Part shown: one piece after another, positions 1 through 8,669 of the stretch
How the letters are laid out: the number at the start of each line of letters is the position of its first letter
Numbering within the stretch: the stretch's first letter is position 1
NCBI RefSeq assembly: GCF_024320865.1
Contig: NZ_JANDBD010000004.1
Coordinates: 372,001 to 436,000, forward strand
From: Mycolicibacterium arenosum
GTDB taxonomy: Bacteria; Actinomycetota; Actinomycetes; Mycobacteriales; Mycobacteriaceae
Direction of reading: 5' to 3'
Length of the DNA stretch: 64,000 nucleotides
Made by a program: the position numbers and the translations under genes
The notes under the pieces: generated by a model
What the model was told of the DNA's origin: nothing
The model's database searches: none
The model's input: only the letters and a program-made list of their open reading frames with translations

Positions 1-694
1 GGCCATCGTGTGGTCCGTCGTCTGGTTCACGAAGGACGACGAGACCACGGCCAGCGCGGACCCGAGCGCGCCTGCCGGTGCGTCGGTGGACTGCGCCTAC
101 CCCGCCGCCGGTGACGCGGCGAAGCCGGCGACCGCCCCGAAGACCGCCGACGGCAAGGTGCCCACCGACCCGCCCCAGGTCAGCGTGAGTGTGGAGACCA
201 CCCAGGGCAACATCGGGCTCATGCTCGACAACGCCAAGGCACCCTGCACCGTCAACAGCTTCATCAGCCTGGCCTCGCAGAAGTACTTCGACGACACGCC
301 GTGCCACCGGCTGACCAACGCCCCCGGCCTGGGCGTTCTGCAGTGCGGCGATCCCAGCGGAAGCGGTACGGGCGGTCCCGGCTACAGCTTCGCCGACGAG
401 TACCCCTCCACCCAGTACCCGCCGGGCGATCCGGCCGCGGAGAAGCCCATGCTCTATCCCCGCGGCACCCTCGCAATGGCCAACTCCGGTCCCGCCACCA
501 ACGGCAGCCAGTTCTTCCTCGTGTACAAGGACAGCCAGCTTCCGCCGAACTACACGATGTTCGGCACCATCGACGAAACCGGCCTGCAGACGCTCGACAA
601 GATCGCCGCGGGCGGCATCACGCCCGGCCCGAACGGTCCGGACGACGGCAAGCCGAAGCTCGACGTCAAGCTGAAGACCGTTCAGCAGGACTGA
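1..694 (+). CDS. Extracytoplasmic cyclophilin-type peptidyl-prolyl isomerase (5' end outside window)
   Basis: This gene is cut by the left window edge. Reading opens in frame at base 2 inside what looks like the end of a membrane helix (AIVWSVVWF), so the GTG at 8 is not the true start. About 230 residues are visible: the helix end, a Pro/Ala-rich linker, then a cyclophilin domain that would catalyse prolyl cis-trans isomerisation outside the membrane. Family signatures are CHRL (catalytic Arg), LQCGDPSGSGTGGPGY and NGSQFFLVY. Cysteines near APC, PCHR and LQC suit an oxidising compartment. It is a close paralogue of the cyclophilin at 1799-2821. An orphan SecD-like gene starts 7 bp after its stop, so the three probably form an operon. 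Confidence 0.9.
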   Translation, partial: AIVWSVVWFTKDDETTASADPSAPAGASVDCAYPAAGDAAKPATAPKTADGKVPTDPPQVSVSVETTQGNIGLMLDNAKAPCTVNSFISLASQKYFDDTPCHRLTNAPGLGVLQCGDPSGSGTGGPGYSFADEYPSTQYPPGDPAAEKPMLYPRGTLAMANSGPATNGSQFFLVYKDSQLPPNYTMFGTIDETGLQTLDKIAAGGITPGPNGPDDGKPKLDVKLKTVQQD

Positions 695-701
695 GCCCGG
701 C

Positions 702-1802
702 ATGAGCGAACCGTGGCCCCCGGCGGCGCCACCGGCGCGCGCGCAGCACGGTGTCGCGATTCGCGTGATCGTCGTCGGTGTGGTCGTCGTGCTCGTCGGC
801 GGCTATGCGGCGCTCGCCTACTTGAGCCGGGACAGGTGGCTCGGTGGAGCACCGACCGAGGATCGCACCAGCGTCGCCTCCACCGCATTCGCGCCCGACG
901 GCTCGACCCCGTCCCCCGACGAACTCGACCGTGCCCGTCAGGTCCTCGCGGACCGCGGCGGCGCGTTGGGCGACGCCGACGTCGCACTGGACGGGACCAC
1001 GTTGACGGTCAGCGTCGGCGGTGCCGACGAGTCCGAACTGAAGGCCATCGGTCGCGCCGGCCGACTCGAACTGCGACCGGTGATCCACTCCATCCCCACG
1101 CAGGCGGGGACGGCCGCGCCGCCCCAACAGGCACCCGGCGCCGGGCCACCGCAGGTGGTCGCCGACGAGAAGTCCCTGCGTCAGAGCGACGATCCGAACA
1201 TCCAGGTGCTGGCACTGCAGTTCCAGGCCAGTCGGTGCGGAAGGGCCGACCCGCTCGTCGGGAACGACGACCCGACCCTGCCGCTGGTCACGTGCTCGCA
1301 AGACGGCGCGGTCGTCTACCTGCTGTCGCCGTCGGTCATCAACGGCGACGAGGTCGCCCGCGCAACAGCGGGATTCGACGAGTCGTACGGCGAGCACGTG
1401 GTCGACGTCGAGTTCACCTCCGCGGGCGCGGGCACCTGGGGCGACTTCACCGCCAAGCACGTCGGTACCCAAGTCGCTTTCACGCTCGACACCGCAGTCG
1501 TGAGCGCACCCGAGATCCGGGAGGCGATCCCCGGCGGTCGCACACAGATCACCGGGCGGTTCACCGAATCCGATGCGCATGGACTCGCGAGCGTACTGGG
1601 GCACGGAACACTGCCTGTGACACTGGTTTTCGACTCCGCCGACACGGCTCCCGGCCCTCCCGCAGCCGCGTCGACGCCGGTGCGGGTGGCGCTGGCTGCC
1701 AGCGGCCTGCTGCTGGCGCTGGTGGTTCTCGGGACCGTCGTCTATCTGGTGGTCGCCGGCCGACGCCGGCCGGCGGTGTCGACCGAACGGGGAGCGCAGT
1801 GA
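702..1802 (+). CDS. Orphan SecD periplasmic (P1)-domain membrane protein
   Basis: A 366-residue protein with a helix at about 18-41, an extracytoplasmic region and a second helix at about 327-353. Residues about 118-310 match the P1 domain of the SecD encoded at 8670-10484 almost motif by motif: [60 protein letters not shown]. The Cys pair (179 and 198) is also shared. The Pro/Gly insert of SecD is reduced to a short PQQAPGAGPP stretch, and the SecD channel helices (TM2-6) are absent, so it cannot be a complete Sec motor subunit. It sits between two cyclophilin genes: 7 bp after the first, and sharing a GTGA overlap with the second. A role in folding or handling exported protein is inference; no function is established for it here. 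Confidence 0.85.
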   Translation: MSEPWPPAAPPARAQHGVAIRVIVVGVVVVLVGGYAALAYLSRDRWLGGAPTEDRTSVASTAFAPDGSTPSPDELDRARQVLADRGGALGDADVALDGTTLTVSVGGADESELKAIGRAGRLELRPVIHSIPTQAGTAAPPQQAPGAGPPQVVADEKSLRQSDDPNIQVLALQFQASRCGRADPLVGNDDPTLPLVTCSQDGAVVYLLSPSVINGDEVARATAGFDESYGEHVVDVEFTSAGAGTWGDFTAKHVGTQVAFTLDTAVVSAPEIREAIPGGRTQITGRFTESDAHGLASVLGHGTLPVTLVFDSADTAPGPPAAASTPVRVALAASGLLLALVVLGTVVYLVVAGRRRPAVSTERGAQ

Positions 1803-2821
1803 CCAGTCCGCCGCCGTACGGTGAATACCCTTCGCCGTCAACCGGTTACGGTGCATACGGCACACCCCCCGGATATCCGCCCCGTCGCACGAACACGATG
1901 GCGATCGTGTCGCTGGTGACGGCGTTACTCGTCGCACCGCTCGGAGTCGTGTTCGGTCACATCTCGCTGTCGCAGATCAAGAAGTCCGGCGAGGAGGGTA
2001 GGGGACTCGCCGTCGCCGGCCTCGTGGTCGGCTACGTGCTGACGGCGTTGACCATCGTCGTCGTGGCCATCGCCGTCTGGTTCACCTCGGTGATGGTGAA
2101 CTGGTCGAATCAGTTCACCGACGAGCGGAACCGGACCGGCTTCCCCCGGAACGGTCCGAGTGGCACGGCGAATCCGTTGCCCGACAGAAACTTACCGTCG
2201 TTCACCCCGCCCGCCACGCTGGGCTCGAACTGCCAGTACCCGAAGACGACCGAGCCAGCCAGCAAGCCGGCGACCCCGCCGCGGACCGGCAGGGTTCCCA
2301 CGACGCCGCCCATCGTGGGCGCGACGATGGAGACCGATCTCGGCCCGATCGGCCTGCAGTTGGACAACGCCAAAGCACCCTGCACGGTGAACAACTTCGC
2401 GAGCCTGTCCCAGCAGGGGTTCTTCGACGCCACCACGTGCCACCGGCTCACCACTTCCGAGTCGCTCGGCGTGCTGCAGTGCGGGGACCCGACCGGCAGC
2501 GGCACCGGCGGTCCCGGCTACCAGTTCCCCAACGAGTACCCCACCAACCAGTACCGGCTGGCCGACCCGGCGCTGAAGGAACCGGTGCTCTACCCGCGCG
2601 GCACCCTCGCGATGGCGAATGCGGGCCCCGGCACCAACGGCAGCCAGTTCTTCCTGGTGTACGCGGATTCGCAACTGCCGCCGTCGTACACGGTGTTCGG
2701 CTCCATCGACACCACCGGCCTCGGGCTGCTCGACAAGGTCGCCGCGGCGGGTGTGAAGGGCGGCGGCGACGACGGTCCGCCCAACCTCGCCGTCACGATC
2801 GACCAGGTTCGCCTGGACTGA
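1799..2821 (+). CDS. ppiB: Membrane-anchored cyclophilin-type peptidyl-prolyl isomerase, Rv2582-like
   Basis: Starting at the GTG that overlaps the upstream TGA gives 340 residues. Order of parts: a Pro/Gly/Tyr-rich cytoplasmic N-terminus (1-30), a DUF4190-like pair of helices (about 34-57 and 71-98), a linker, and a cyclophilin domain (about 168-338). Signatures are CHRL with the catalytic Arg, LQCGDPTGSGTGGPGY and NGSQFFLVY. The cyclophilin domain should lie outside the membrane and isomerise X-Pro bonds of exported proteins. Its position, convergent with rel and with a 1-bp gap between stops, matches ppiB (Rv2582) of M. tuberculosis. The paralogue at the left edge looks like a duplicate. 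Confidence 0.9.
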   Translation: MTSPPPYGEYPSPSTGYGAYGTPPGYPPRRTNTMAIVSLVTALLVAPLGVVFGHISLSQIKKSGEEGRGLAVAGLVVGYVLTALTIVVVAIAVWFTSVMVNWSNQFTDERNRTGFPRNGPSGTANPLPDRNLPSFTPPATLGSNCQYPKTTEPASKPATPPRTGRVPTTPPIVGATMETDLGPIGLQLDNAKAPCTVNNFASLSQQGFFDATTCHRLTTSESLGVLQCGDPTGSGTGGPGYQFPNEYPTNQYRLADPALKEPVLYPRGTLAMANAGPGTNGSQFFLVYADSQLPPSYTVFGSIDTTGLGLLDKVAAAGVKGGGDDGPPNLAVTIDQVRLD

Positions 2822-2822
2822 C

Positions 2823-5159
2823 TCACGCCGCTGAGGTCACCCGGTACACGTCGTAGACCCCTTCGACGTTGCGCACGACGTTCAGCACGTGGCCCAGGTG
2901 CTTCGGGTCGCCCATCTCGAACGTGAAGCGGCTGATCGCGACACGGTCGTTCGACGTGGTCACCGACGCGGACAGGATGTTCACCCGCTCGTCGGCGAGC
3001 ACGCGCGTCACGTCCGACAGCAACCGGTGCCGGTCGAGCGCCTCGACCTGGATTGCCACCAGGAACACCGATGACGGTGACGGCGCCCACTTGACGTCGA
3101 TGATGCGCTCGGACTGATCCTGCAGTGAGGACGCGTTGGTGCAGTCGGTGCGGTGCACGCTGACTCCGCCGCCGCGGGTGACGAAGCCCATGATGTTGTC
3201 GCCCGGTACGGGCGTGCAGCACTTCGCCAGCTTGGTCAGCACCCCCGGCGCACCGGGAACGGCCACGCCTACGTCGTCGCTCGTGCGCGGGCGCATCGGC
3301 ATCGTGGCGGGCGTCGACCGCTCGGCGATCTCGTCCTCTGCCTCGTCGTCGCCGCCCATCTGGGCGACCAGTCGCTGCACCACGTGCCGGGCTGAGACGT
3401 GCCCCTCGCCGACCGCCGTGTAGAGCGCCGACACATCGGCGTAGCGCAACTCGTTGGCCAGCGTCGCCACCGACTCGGCGTTCATCAAGCGCTGCAACGG
3501 AAGTCCCCCGCGGCGCACCTCACGGGCGATGGCGTCCTTACCGGCCTCGAGCGCCTCCTCACGACGCTCCTTGGCGAACCACTGCCGGATCTTCGCCTTG
3601 GCCCGCGGCGACACCACGAAGCCCTGCCAGTCGCGGGACGGCCCGGCGTTCGGCGCCTTGGACGTGAAGATCTCGACGCGTTCGCCGTTCTCCAGCTTGC
3701 GCTCCAGCGCGACCAGCCTGCCGTTGACCCGCGCGCCGATGCAGCGGTGCCCGACCTCGGTGTGGACGGCGTACGCGAAGTCCACCGGCGTCGACCCCGT
3801 CGGCAGGGTGACGACGTCGCCCTTCGGGGTGAACACGAAGATCTCCTGCACCGCGAGGTCGTAGCGCAGCGACTCGAGGAACTCACCGGGATCGGCGGCC
3901 TCCCGCTGCCAGTCCAGCAGTTGCCGCATCCACGCCATGTCGTCGATCTCGGCCGAGGCGCTGAGCGCGGATCCGTTGCGCCCCTTGGCTTCCTTGTATC
4001 GCCAGTGTGCGGCGATCCCGTACTCCGCGGTCTTGTGCATGTCCATCGTGCGGATCTGCACCTCGAGCGGCTTGCCCTCGGGTCCGACCACGGTGGTGTG
4101 CAGCGACTGGTAGACGCCGTACCGCGGTTGGGCGATGTAGTCCTTGAACCGGCCGCCGATGGGTTGCCACAGCGAGTGCACGACCCCGACGGCCGCGTAG
4201 CAGTCGCGGATCTCGTCGCACAGGATGCGCACGCCCACCAGATCGTGGATGTCGTCGAAGTCCCGGCCCTTGACGATCATCTTCTGGTAGATCGACCAGT
4301 AGTGCTTGGGCCTGCCCTCGACGACCGCGTTGATCTTCGACGCGTTCAGGGTGGCGGTGATCTCGGCTCGCACCTTGGCGAGGTAGGTGTCCCGCGACGG
4401 CGCCCGGTCCGCGACCAGGCGAACGATCTCCTCGTACTTCTTCGGGTGCAGGATCGCGAAGGACAGGTCCTCGAGCTCCCACTTGACCGTGGCCATACCC
4501 AGCCGATGTGCCAGCGGCGCAATGACTTCCAGAGTTTCACGGGCCTTGCGCGCCTGCTTCTCCGGCGGCAGGAAACGCATCGTGCGCATGTTGTGCAACC
4601 GGTCGGCGACCTTGATCACCAGCACCCGCGGATCGCGCGCCATCGCGATGATCATCTTGCGGATCGTCTCGCCCTCGGCCGCCGTGCCCAATGCGACCTT
4701 GTCGAGTTTGGTGACGCCGTCGACCAGATGGCCGACCTCCGTACCGAATTCGGCGGTCAACGCCTCCAGCGTGTAGCCGGTGTCCTCCACGGTGTCGTGC
4801 AGCAGCGCGGCGATCAGCGTCGTGGTGTCCATCCCGAGTTCGGCCAGGATGTTGGCCACCGCGAGCGGATGGGTGATGTACGGGTCACCGGACCGACGCA
4901 GCTGGTCGGCGTGCCGCATCTCCGCGACCTCGTAGGCCTTCTGCAGAACGGCCAGATCGGCCTTGGGGTAGATCTCACGGTGCACCGCCACCAACGGCTC
5001 GAGCACGGGGTTCACCGTGCTGCGCTGGGCCGTCATCCGGCGGGCCAGCCGCGCACGCACCCGGCGCGACGCGCTCGACGACGTCTTCGGCGGTTCGGCG
5101 GGCAGGGCGTCGGGCGTGACGACCGGCATCGGTTGCGTCAGCGCCTGGTCCTCCGCCAC
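2823..5159 (-). CDS. rel: Bifunctional (p)ppGpp synthetase/hydrolase Rel
   Basis: A 778-residue long RSH protein that makes ppGpp/pppGpp from ATP and GDP/GTP and also hydrolyses it, driving the stringent response. Order: HD hydrolase domain (about 60-210, with H83, H97 and HD at 121-122), synthetase domain (about 270-400) with RFKD at 337-340 (the RxKD form typical of bifunctional enzymes) and [12 protein letters not shown] domain (about 437-500), a conserved-Cys region ([17 protein letters not shown]) and a C-terminal ACT domain. The start is GTG, preceded by AGGAGG on the minus strand. It lies 43 bp downstream of apt, last in the yajC-secD-secF-lipoprotein-apt-rel run, the same order as in M. 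tuberculosis. Confidence 0.97.
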   Translation of the reverse strand: MAEDQALTQPMPVVTPDALPAEPPKTSSSASRRVRARLARRMTAQRSTVNPVLEPLVAVHREIYPKADLAVLQKAYEVAEMRHADQLRRSGDPYITHPLAVANILAELGMDTTTLIAALLHDTVEDTGYTLEALTAEFGTEVGHLVDGVTKLDKVALGTAAEGETIRKMIIAMARDPRVLVIKVADRLHNMRTMRFLPPEKQARKARETLEVIAPLAHRLGMATVKWELEDLSFAILHPKKYEEIVRLVADRAPSRDTYLAKVRAEITATLNASKINAVVEGRPKHYWSIYQKMIVKGRDFDDIHDLVGVRILCDEIRDCYAAVGVVHSLWQPIGGRFKDYIAQPRYGVYQSLHTTVVGPEGKPLEVQIRTMDMHKTAEYGIAAHWRYKEAKGRNGSALSASAEIDDMAWMRQLLDWQREAADPGEFLESLRYDLAVQEIFVFTPKGDVVTLPTGSTPVDFAYAVHTEVGHRCIGARVNGRLVALERKLENGERVEIFTSKAPNAGPSRDWQGFVVSPRAKAKIRQWFAKERREEALEAGKDAIAREVRRGGLPLQRLMNAESVATLANELRYADVSALYTAVGEGHVSARHVVQRLVAQMGGDDEAEDEIAERSTPATMPMRPRTSDDVGVAVPGAPGVLTKLAKCCTPVPGDNIMGFVTRGGGVSVHRTDCTNASSLQDQSERIIDVKWAPSPSSVFLVAIQVEALDRHRLLSDVTRVLADERVNILSASVTTSNDRVAISRFTFEMGDPKHLGHVLNVVRNVEGVYDVYRVTSAA

Positions 5160-5202
5160 GCCATCACCTCCTGCCCGTCACACGTCCTGTCGAGAATAGA
5201 CC

Positions 5203-5736
5203 TCACACCACGTAGAGGCTGGTGACCGGCACCGATTGCACTCGTGACCGCCCGTTCAGCGCACCCAGTTCGAGCACCACCCCGACGCCGGTGACCGTGA
5301 CGTCGCTCCTGTCGAGCAGACTCAACGTCGCCGCCAAGGTGCCGCCGGTGGCGAGCACGTCGTCGATCACGAAGATGCTCCGGCCTGCGAGCTCGACGCC
5401 GTCGGCCGGGATCTCGAGCGTCGCGGACCCGTACTCGAGGTCGTACGTCTCGCTGTGCACCGGCGGCGGCAGCTTTCCGCCCTTTCGGATGGCGAGTACA
5501 CCGGTCCCGAGCCTGGTCGCGACGGCGGCACTCAGCAGGAATCCACGCGCATCGATGCCCGCCACCAGGTCAGCCCCCTCGGCGACCTCCGCCAGCGCGT
5601 TCGTCACCGTGGCCAACCCGACCGCGTTGGCGAGCACCGGCGTCAGGTCCTTGAACTGGATGCCGGGCTCCGGAAAGTCCGGCACCTCGCGCATCAGCGC
5701 GGAGATGACGCCGTTGACGTCTGACGTGCCGCTCAC
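5203..5736 (-). CDS. apt: Adenine phosphoribosyltransferase
   Basis: A 177-residue cytoplasmic purine salvage enzyme that converts adenine and PRPP to AMP and pyrophosphate. The PRPP-binding signature FVIDDVLATGGT is clear, as are PDFPEPGIQFKDLTP near the N-terminus and DARGFLL. I chose the GTG at 5736 because it overlaps the stop of the upstream lipoprotein gene (GTGA) and gives the usual family length. The much longer open frame upstream is antisense or out-of-frame reading through the lipoprotein gene. Confidence 0.95.
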   Translation of the reverse strand: MSGTSDVNGVISALMREVPDFPEPGIQFKDLTPVLANAVGLATVTNALAEVAEGADLVAGIDARGFLLSAAVATRLGTGVLAIRKGGKLPPPVHSETYDLEYGSATLEIPADGVELAGRSIFVIDDVLATGGTLAATLSLLDRSDVTVTGVGVVLELGALNGRSRVQSVPVTSLYVV

Positions 5737-7391
5737 TGTCTCAGTTCCCACCTGTCCATGTTCCAGCCCGCTCCCCACCGGGTGGGGTTGGGGCTCACCG
5801 CGTCCATGTCCTTCGACGTCAGCAGTGTGCGCTGCTGACGATAGAGGGGCAACGTCGGCATGTCGCCCCAGAGCACGGGAGCGCTCTCGGCCAGCAGCCG
5901 CGCCAGTTCCTTGGGATCGGCCGTGACGGCGAGCGCGCTGATGACGCCGTCCACCTGCTCGTTGGAGTAGCCGGACAGGTTGTTGCCGTTGCCGGTGTGC
6001 AGGTCGTAGGCGTCGACCGCCGACGATCCGCTCGATCCACTTCCCGCCGCTCCCCCGGTGCTGGCCAGCAATGCGTCGATCTGGTTGTCCCGCAACGCCT
6101 GTGGACCGATGGTGTCGGACGCGGCGTCCTCGACGGTGATTCCGGCCGCGGAGCAGGACCTCGCGATGACACCGACGGTGGCGGCCAGCCGGGCGTTGGG
6201 CCGCTGGTACCCGATGCGCACCGTCAGCGGCCGACCGGCGATGGCGTCGCGCGCCGCGATCGGGTTCGCGACCCCGTACTGCCCCGCCTCCACCGACGCC
6301 TCGACCGCGGTGATCGAGTCCTCGGCGACGGGGTTGAGGCGCGAGTTGGCGATCGGCACCTCGGCGTTGCGCGCGATCCCGTCCCGCGGTGTGCACAGGG
6401 CGACCGCGCGGCGGGCCGCCGGATCGGCCAACGGGCCGCGGGGGGCGAAGATCAGCTGCTCGATGCCCGCGGACGGCGTGTCGGTGCGGGTGTAGTCGTC
6501 GGGGAGGTTGAGCACACCCGACGAGCCCGCGGCGACGTCGACGACGTCGTAGGAGCCGTTGTCGATGCGGTCCTGGATGTCGGCGCCGCGGGGCCAGATG
6601 GTGATGCGGCCGGTGACGGGCTTGGCGCCCCACCACCTGTCGTTGGCGATGAGGACCACCGCCCCGTCCTCGGTGACGGAGTCGAGCTTGTACGGGCCCG
6701 ACGACGGGAAGCGTTTGAGGTCGGAATCGGGGGCGAGGTCCCAGAGCGTGTTCCAGGCTTTCGCGATCCGATCGACGACGGGGACGTCGCCGGCCTGCAG
6801 GGCGTTGGTGACTCCCCCGTCGCCGAGTCCGAGTTCGTCGGCGATCACGTGCGCGGGCATCATCGACGTGGCGGCGAACAGCTGGCCGTAGTCGACGAAC
6901 GCGCGGTCCTGAGCGAACGTCACCCTGGCCTTCTTCTGACCGGGTGCACAGTCGACCGCCGCGACGTCGAGGTATCCGGCCCGGTTGGCGGCGTCGAAGC
7001 CGGGAAAGCGGCCCGACTGCGCCGCCCACGCCAGCACCATGTCGTCGCAGGTGATCGGCTTGCCGTCGGAGTACACCGCGTCGCCGCTGATCTGGTAGTC
7101 GAGGATGAGCGGGGACCGGCCCACCACCGAGACGGTTCCGAAGTCGCGGTCAGAAACCACCTGGCCGTCCGGGCCGTGGTAGTTGAAGCCCGTGAGTACC
7201 CGCGCGAACGCCTGCGGACCGCCCGACGCGGCACCCACCACCGTGTTGGTGTTGTAGGTGACGATCGCGCCGTCGACGGCGTAGTCGACCTCCTCGGCGG
7301 GTCCGCCCGAGCACGCCGCGAGACCGAGCACGCCGATGAGCGACACGACGGCCGCCAGTATCACCGCGCCACGCGGGCGGAGGGGACTCAC
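5733..7391 (-). CDS. Substrate-binding lipoprotein, family 5 (peptide/nickel-type), Rv2585c-like
   Basis: A 552-residue secreted lipoprotein. The N-terminus has a signal peptide with a lipobox LAAC (Cys27 would be lipidated). The mature part has the family 5 (DppA/OppA) solute-binding layout, with phrases such as DGKPITCDDMVLAW, SSGPYKLDSV, YDVVDVAAGSSG and a C-terminal WGDMPTLPLYR. No permease or ATPase gene lies nearby, so the transporter partner, if any, is elsewhere. Its stop overlaps the apt start, and it lies 3 bp downstream of secF, as in M. tuberculosis, where the orthologue is Rv2585c. The ligand is unknown. Confidence 0.9.
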   Translation of the reverse strand: MSPLRPRGAVILAAVVSLIGVLGLAACSGGPAEEVDYAVDGAIVTYNTNTVVGAASGGPQAFARVLTGFNYHGPDGQVVSDRDFGTVSVVGRSPLILDYQISGDAVYSDGKPITCDDMVLAWAAQSGRFPGFDAANRAGYLDVAAVDCAPGQKKARVTFAQDRAFVDYGQLFAATSMMPAHVIADELGLGDGGVTNALQAGDVPVVDRIAKAWNTLWDLAPDSDLKRFPSSGPYKLDSVTEDGAVVLIANDRWWGAKPVTGRITIWPRGADIQDRIDNGSYDVVDVAAGSSGVLNLPDDYTRTDTPSAGIEQLIFAPRGPLADPAARRAVALCTPRDGIARNAEVPIANSRLNPVAEDSITAVEASVEAGQYGVANPIAARDAIAGRPLTVRIGYQRPNARLAATVGVIARSCSAAGITVEDAASDTIGPQALRDNQIDALLASTGGAAGSGSSGSSAVDAYDLHTGNGNNLSGYSNEQVDGVISALAVTADPKELARLLAESAPVLWGDMPTLPLYRQQRTLLTSKDMDAVSPNPTRWGAGWNMDRWELRQ

Positions 7392-7394
7392 GGA

Positions 7395-8666
7395 CTACCG
7401 CCTGGGGTTTCGCTTACCCGAGGGTCGACCGGTGGGACGAATCGGCTTGGCGCCCGGCGCCGGCTTCTCGGCCACCGCGACGGGCGCGGCCGACTTCGAC
7501 ATGGACACCGCTTCGGGCGCCGGCTCCGCGACCTGTCCGCTGGCCTTGGCCGCCGCCGCCTTGCGCCGGTTCATCACCCGGCGGGTGTGCGTGCTCACCA
7601 GCGCGGTGCGCTCGCGCATGGTGACCAGCAGCGGGGTCGCGAAGTAGATCGACGAGTAGGTACCGACCAGCACGCCCACGAGCTGCACCAGCGCGAGGTC
7701 CATCAGCGTTCCGACGCCGAGCAGCCACACCGCGATCACCATCAGCGCGAGGATCGGCAGCACGGAGATGAGGCTGGTGTTGATCGACCGCATGAACGTC
7801 TGGTTGATCGCGAGGTTGGCCTGTTCGGCGAACGTGCGCCTGGTGGTGTGCTCGAAGCCCTGGGTGTTCTCCTCGACCTTGTCGAACACGATGACGGTGT
7901 CGTAGAGCGAGAAGCCGAGGATGGTCAGCAGGCCGATGACGGTCGCTGGGGTGACCTCGAATCCGACGATCGAGTAGACGCCCGCGGTGACCACGAGGTC
8001 GAACAACAGCGTCGCCATGGCCGAGATCGCCATGTACCGCTCGTAGCGGATGGTGATGTAGATCGACGCGAGCACCAGGAACACCACCAGCGCGATCAAC
8101 GCCTTCTGGGTGATCTGCCCGCCCCACGTCGAGGACACCGCGGAGTCGCTGATCTCGGTCTTACTCGATTCGCCGTCGGCGCCCCGCGGCTGGAACTCGT
8201 CGAACAGCGCCGTGCGCAGTGCTTCGATCTGCGGGTTGTCGAGCGTCTCGGAGCGGATCTGTACCGTCGCCGAGTCGCCGGACCCCACGATGACGACCGA
8301 CTCCGGCGCGTTGCCGATCGCCCGGCTGAAGACCTGCTCGACCTGCTCGGTCGTCGCGGGCCCGTTGGCACCGGCCGCGGGCATCGACACCTTCGTGCCG
8401 CCCTCGAAGTCGATGCCGAACGTGAACCCGCGCAGCAGCATGCTGGCCAGACAGATCAACACGATCACACCGCTGACCAGGTACCAGAACTTGCGCTTGC
8501 CCATGACGTCGAAGGCGCCGGTGCCGGTGTAGAGCCGAACGAAGAAGCCGTGCTTCGGAGCGCTGTCCGCGGTGGCGGTGAGCTCGTCGCCCGAGGAGTC
8601 GAGCTCGGTCGCCTCCGAGTCGGAGACCCTGGTGTCGTCGTCGACGTCGCTGCTGTGCTTGGACAT
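7395..8666 (-). CDS. secF: Protein translocase subunit SecF
   Basis: A 423-residue inner-membrane partner of SecD, which uses proton motive force to help pull preproteins through SecYEG. It has a long acidic cytoplasmic N-terminus (1-50), TM1 at about 61-79, the conserved FGIDFEGGT just after it, a periplasmic P4 domain, and five further helices including YITIRYERYMAISAM and TILGFSLYDTVIVFDKVEEN. The C-terminal tail is basic and Ala/Pro-rich. The ATG start lies 3 bp after the secD stop, so the two are probably translated together. Confidence 0.96.
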   Translation of the reverse strand: MSKHSSDVDDDTRVSDSEATELDSSGDELTATADSAPKHGFFVRLYTGTGAFDVMGKRKFWYLVSGVIVLICLASMLLRGFTFGIDFEGGTKVSMPAAGANGPATTEQVEQVFSRAIGNAPESVVIVGSGDSATVQIRSETLDNPQIEALRTALFDEFQPRGADGESSKTEISDSAVSSTWGGQITQKALIALVVFLVLASIYITIRYERYMAISAMATLLFDLVVTAGVYSIVGFEVTPATVIGLLTILGFSLYDTVIVFDKVEENTQGFEHTTRRTFAEQANLAINQTFMRSINTSLISVLPILALMVIAVWLLGVGTLMDLALVQLVGVLVGTYSSIYFATPLLVTMRERTALVSTHTRRVMNRRKAAAAKASGQVAEPAPEAVSMSKSAAPVAVAEKPAPGAKPIRPTGRPSGKRNPRR

Positions 8667-8669
8667 GCG

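Noticed and set aside
702..1802. A complete second SecD
   Set aside because: The channel helices are missing, so it is treated as an orphan domain.
3399..5225. Long plus-strand frame antisense to rel
   Set aside because: Mirror of the rel reading frame, without start signals or recognisable motifs.
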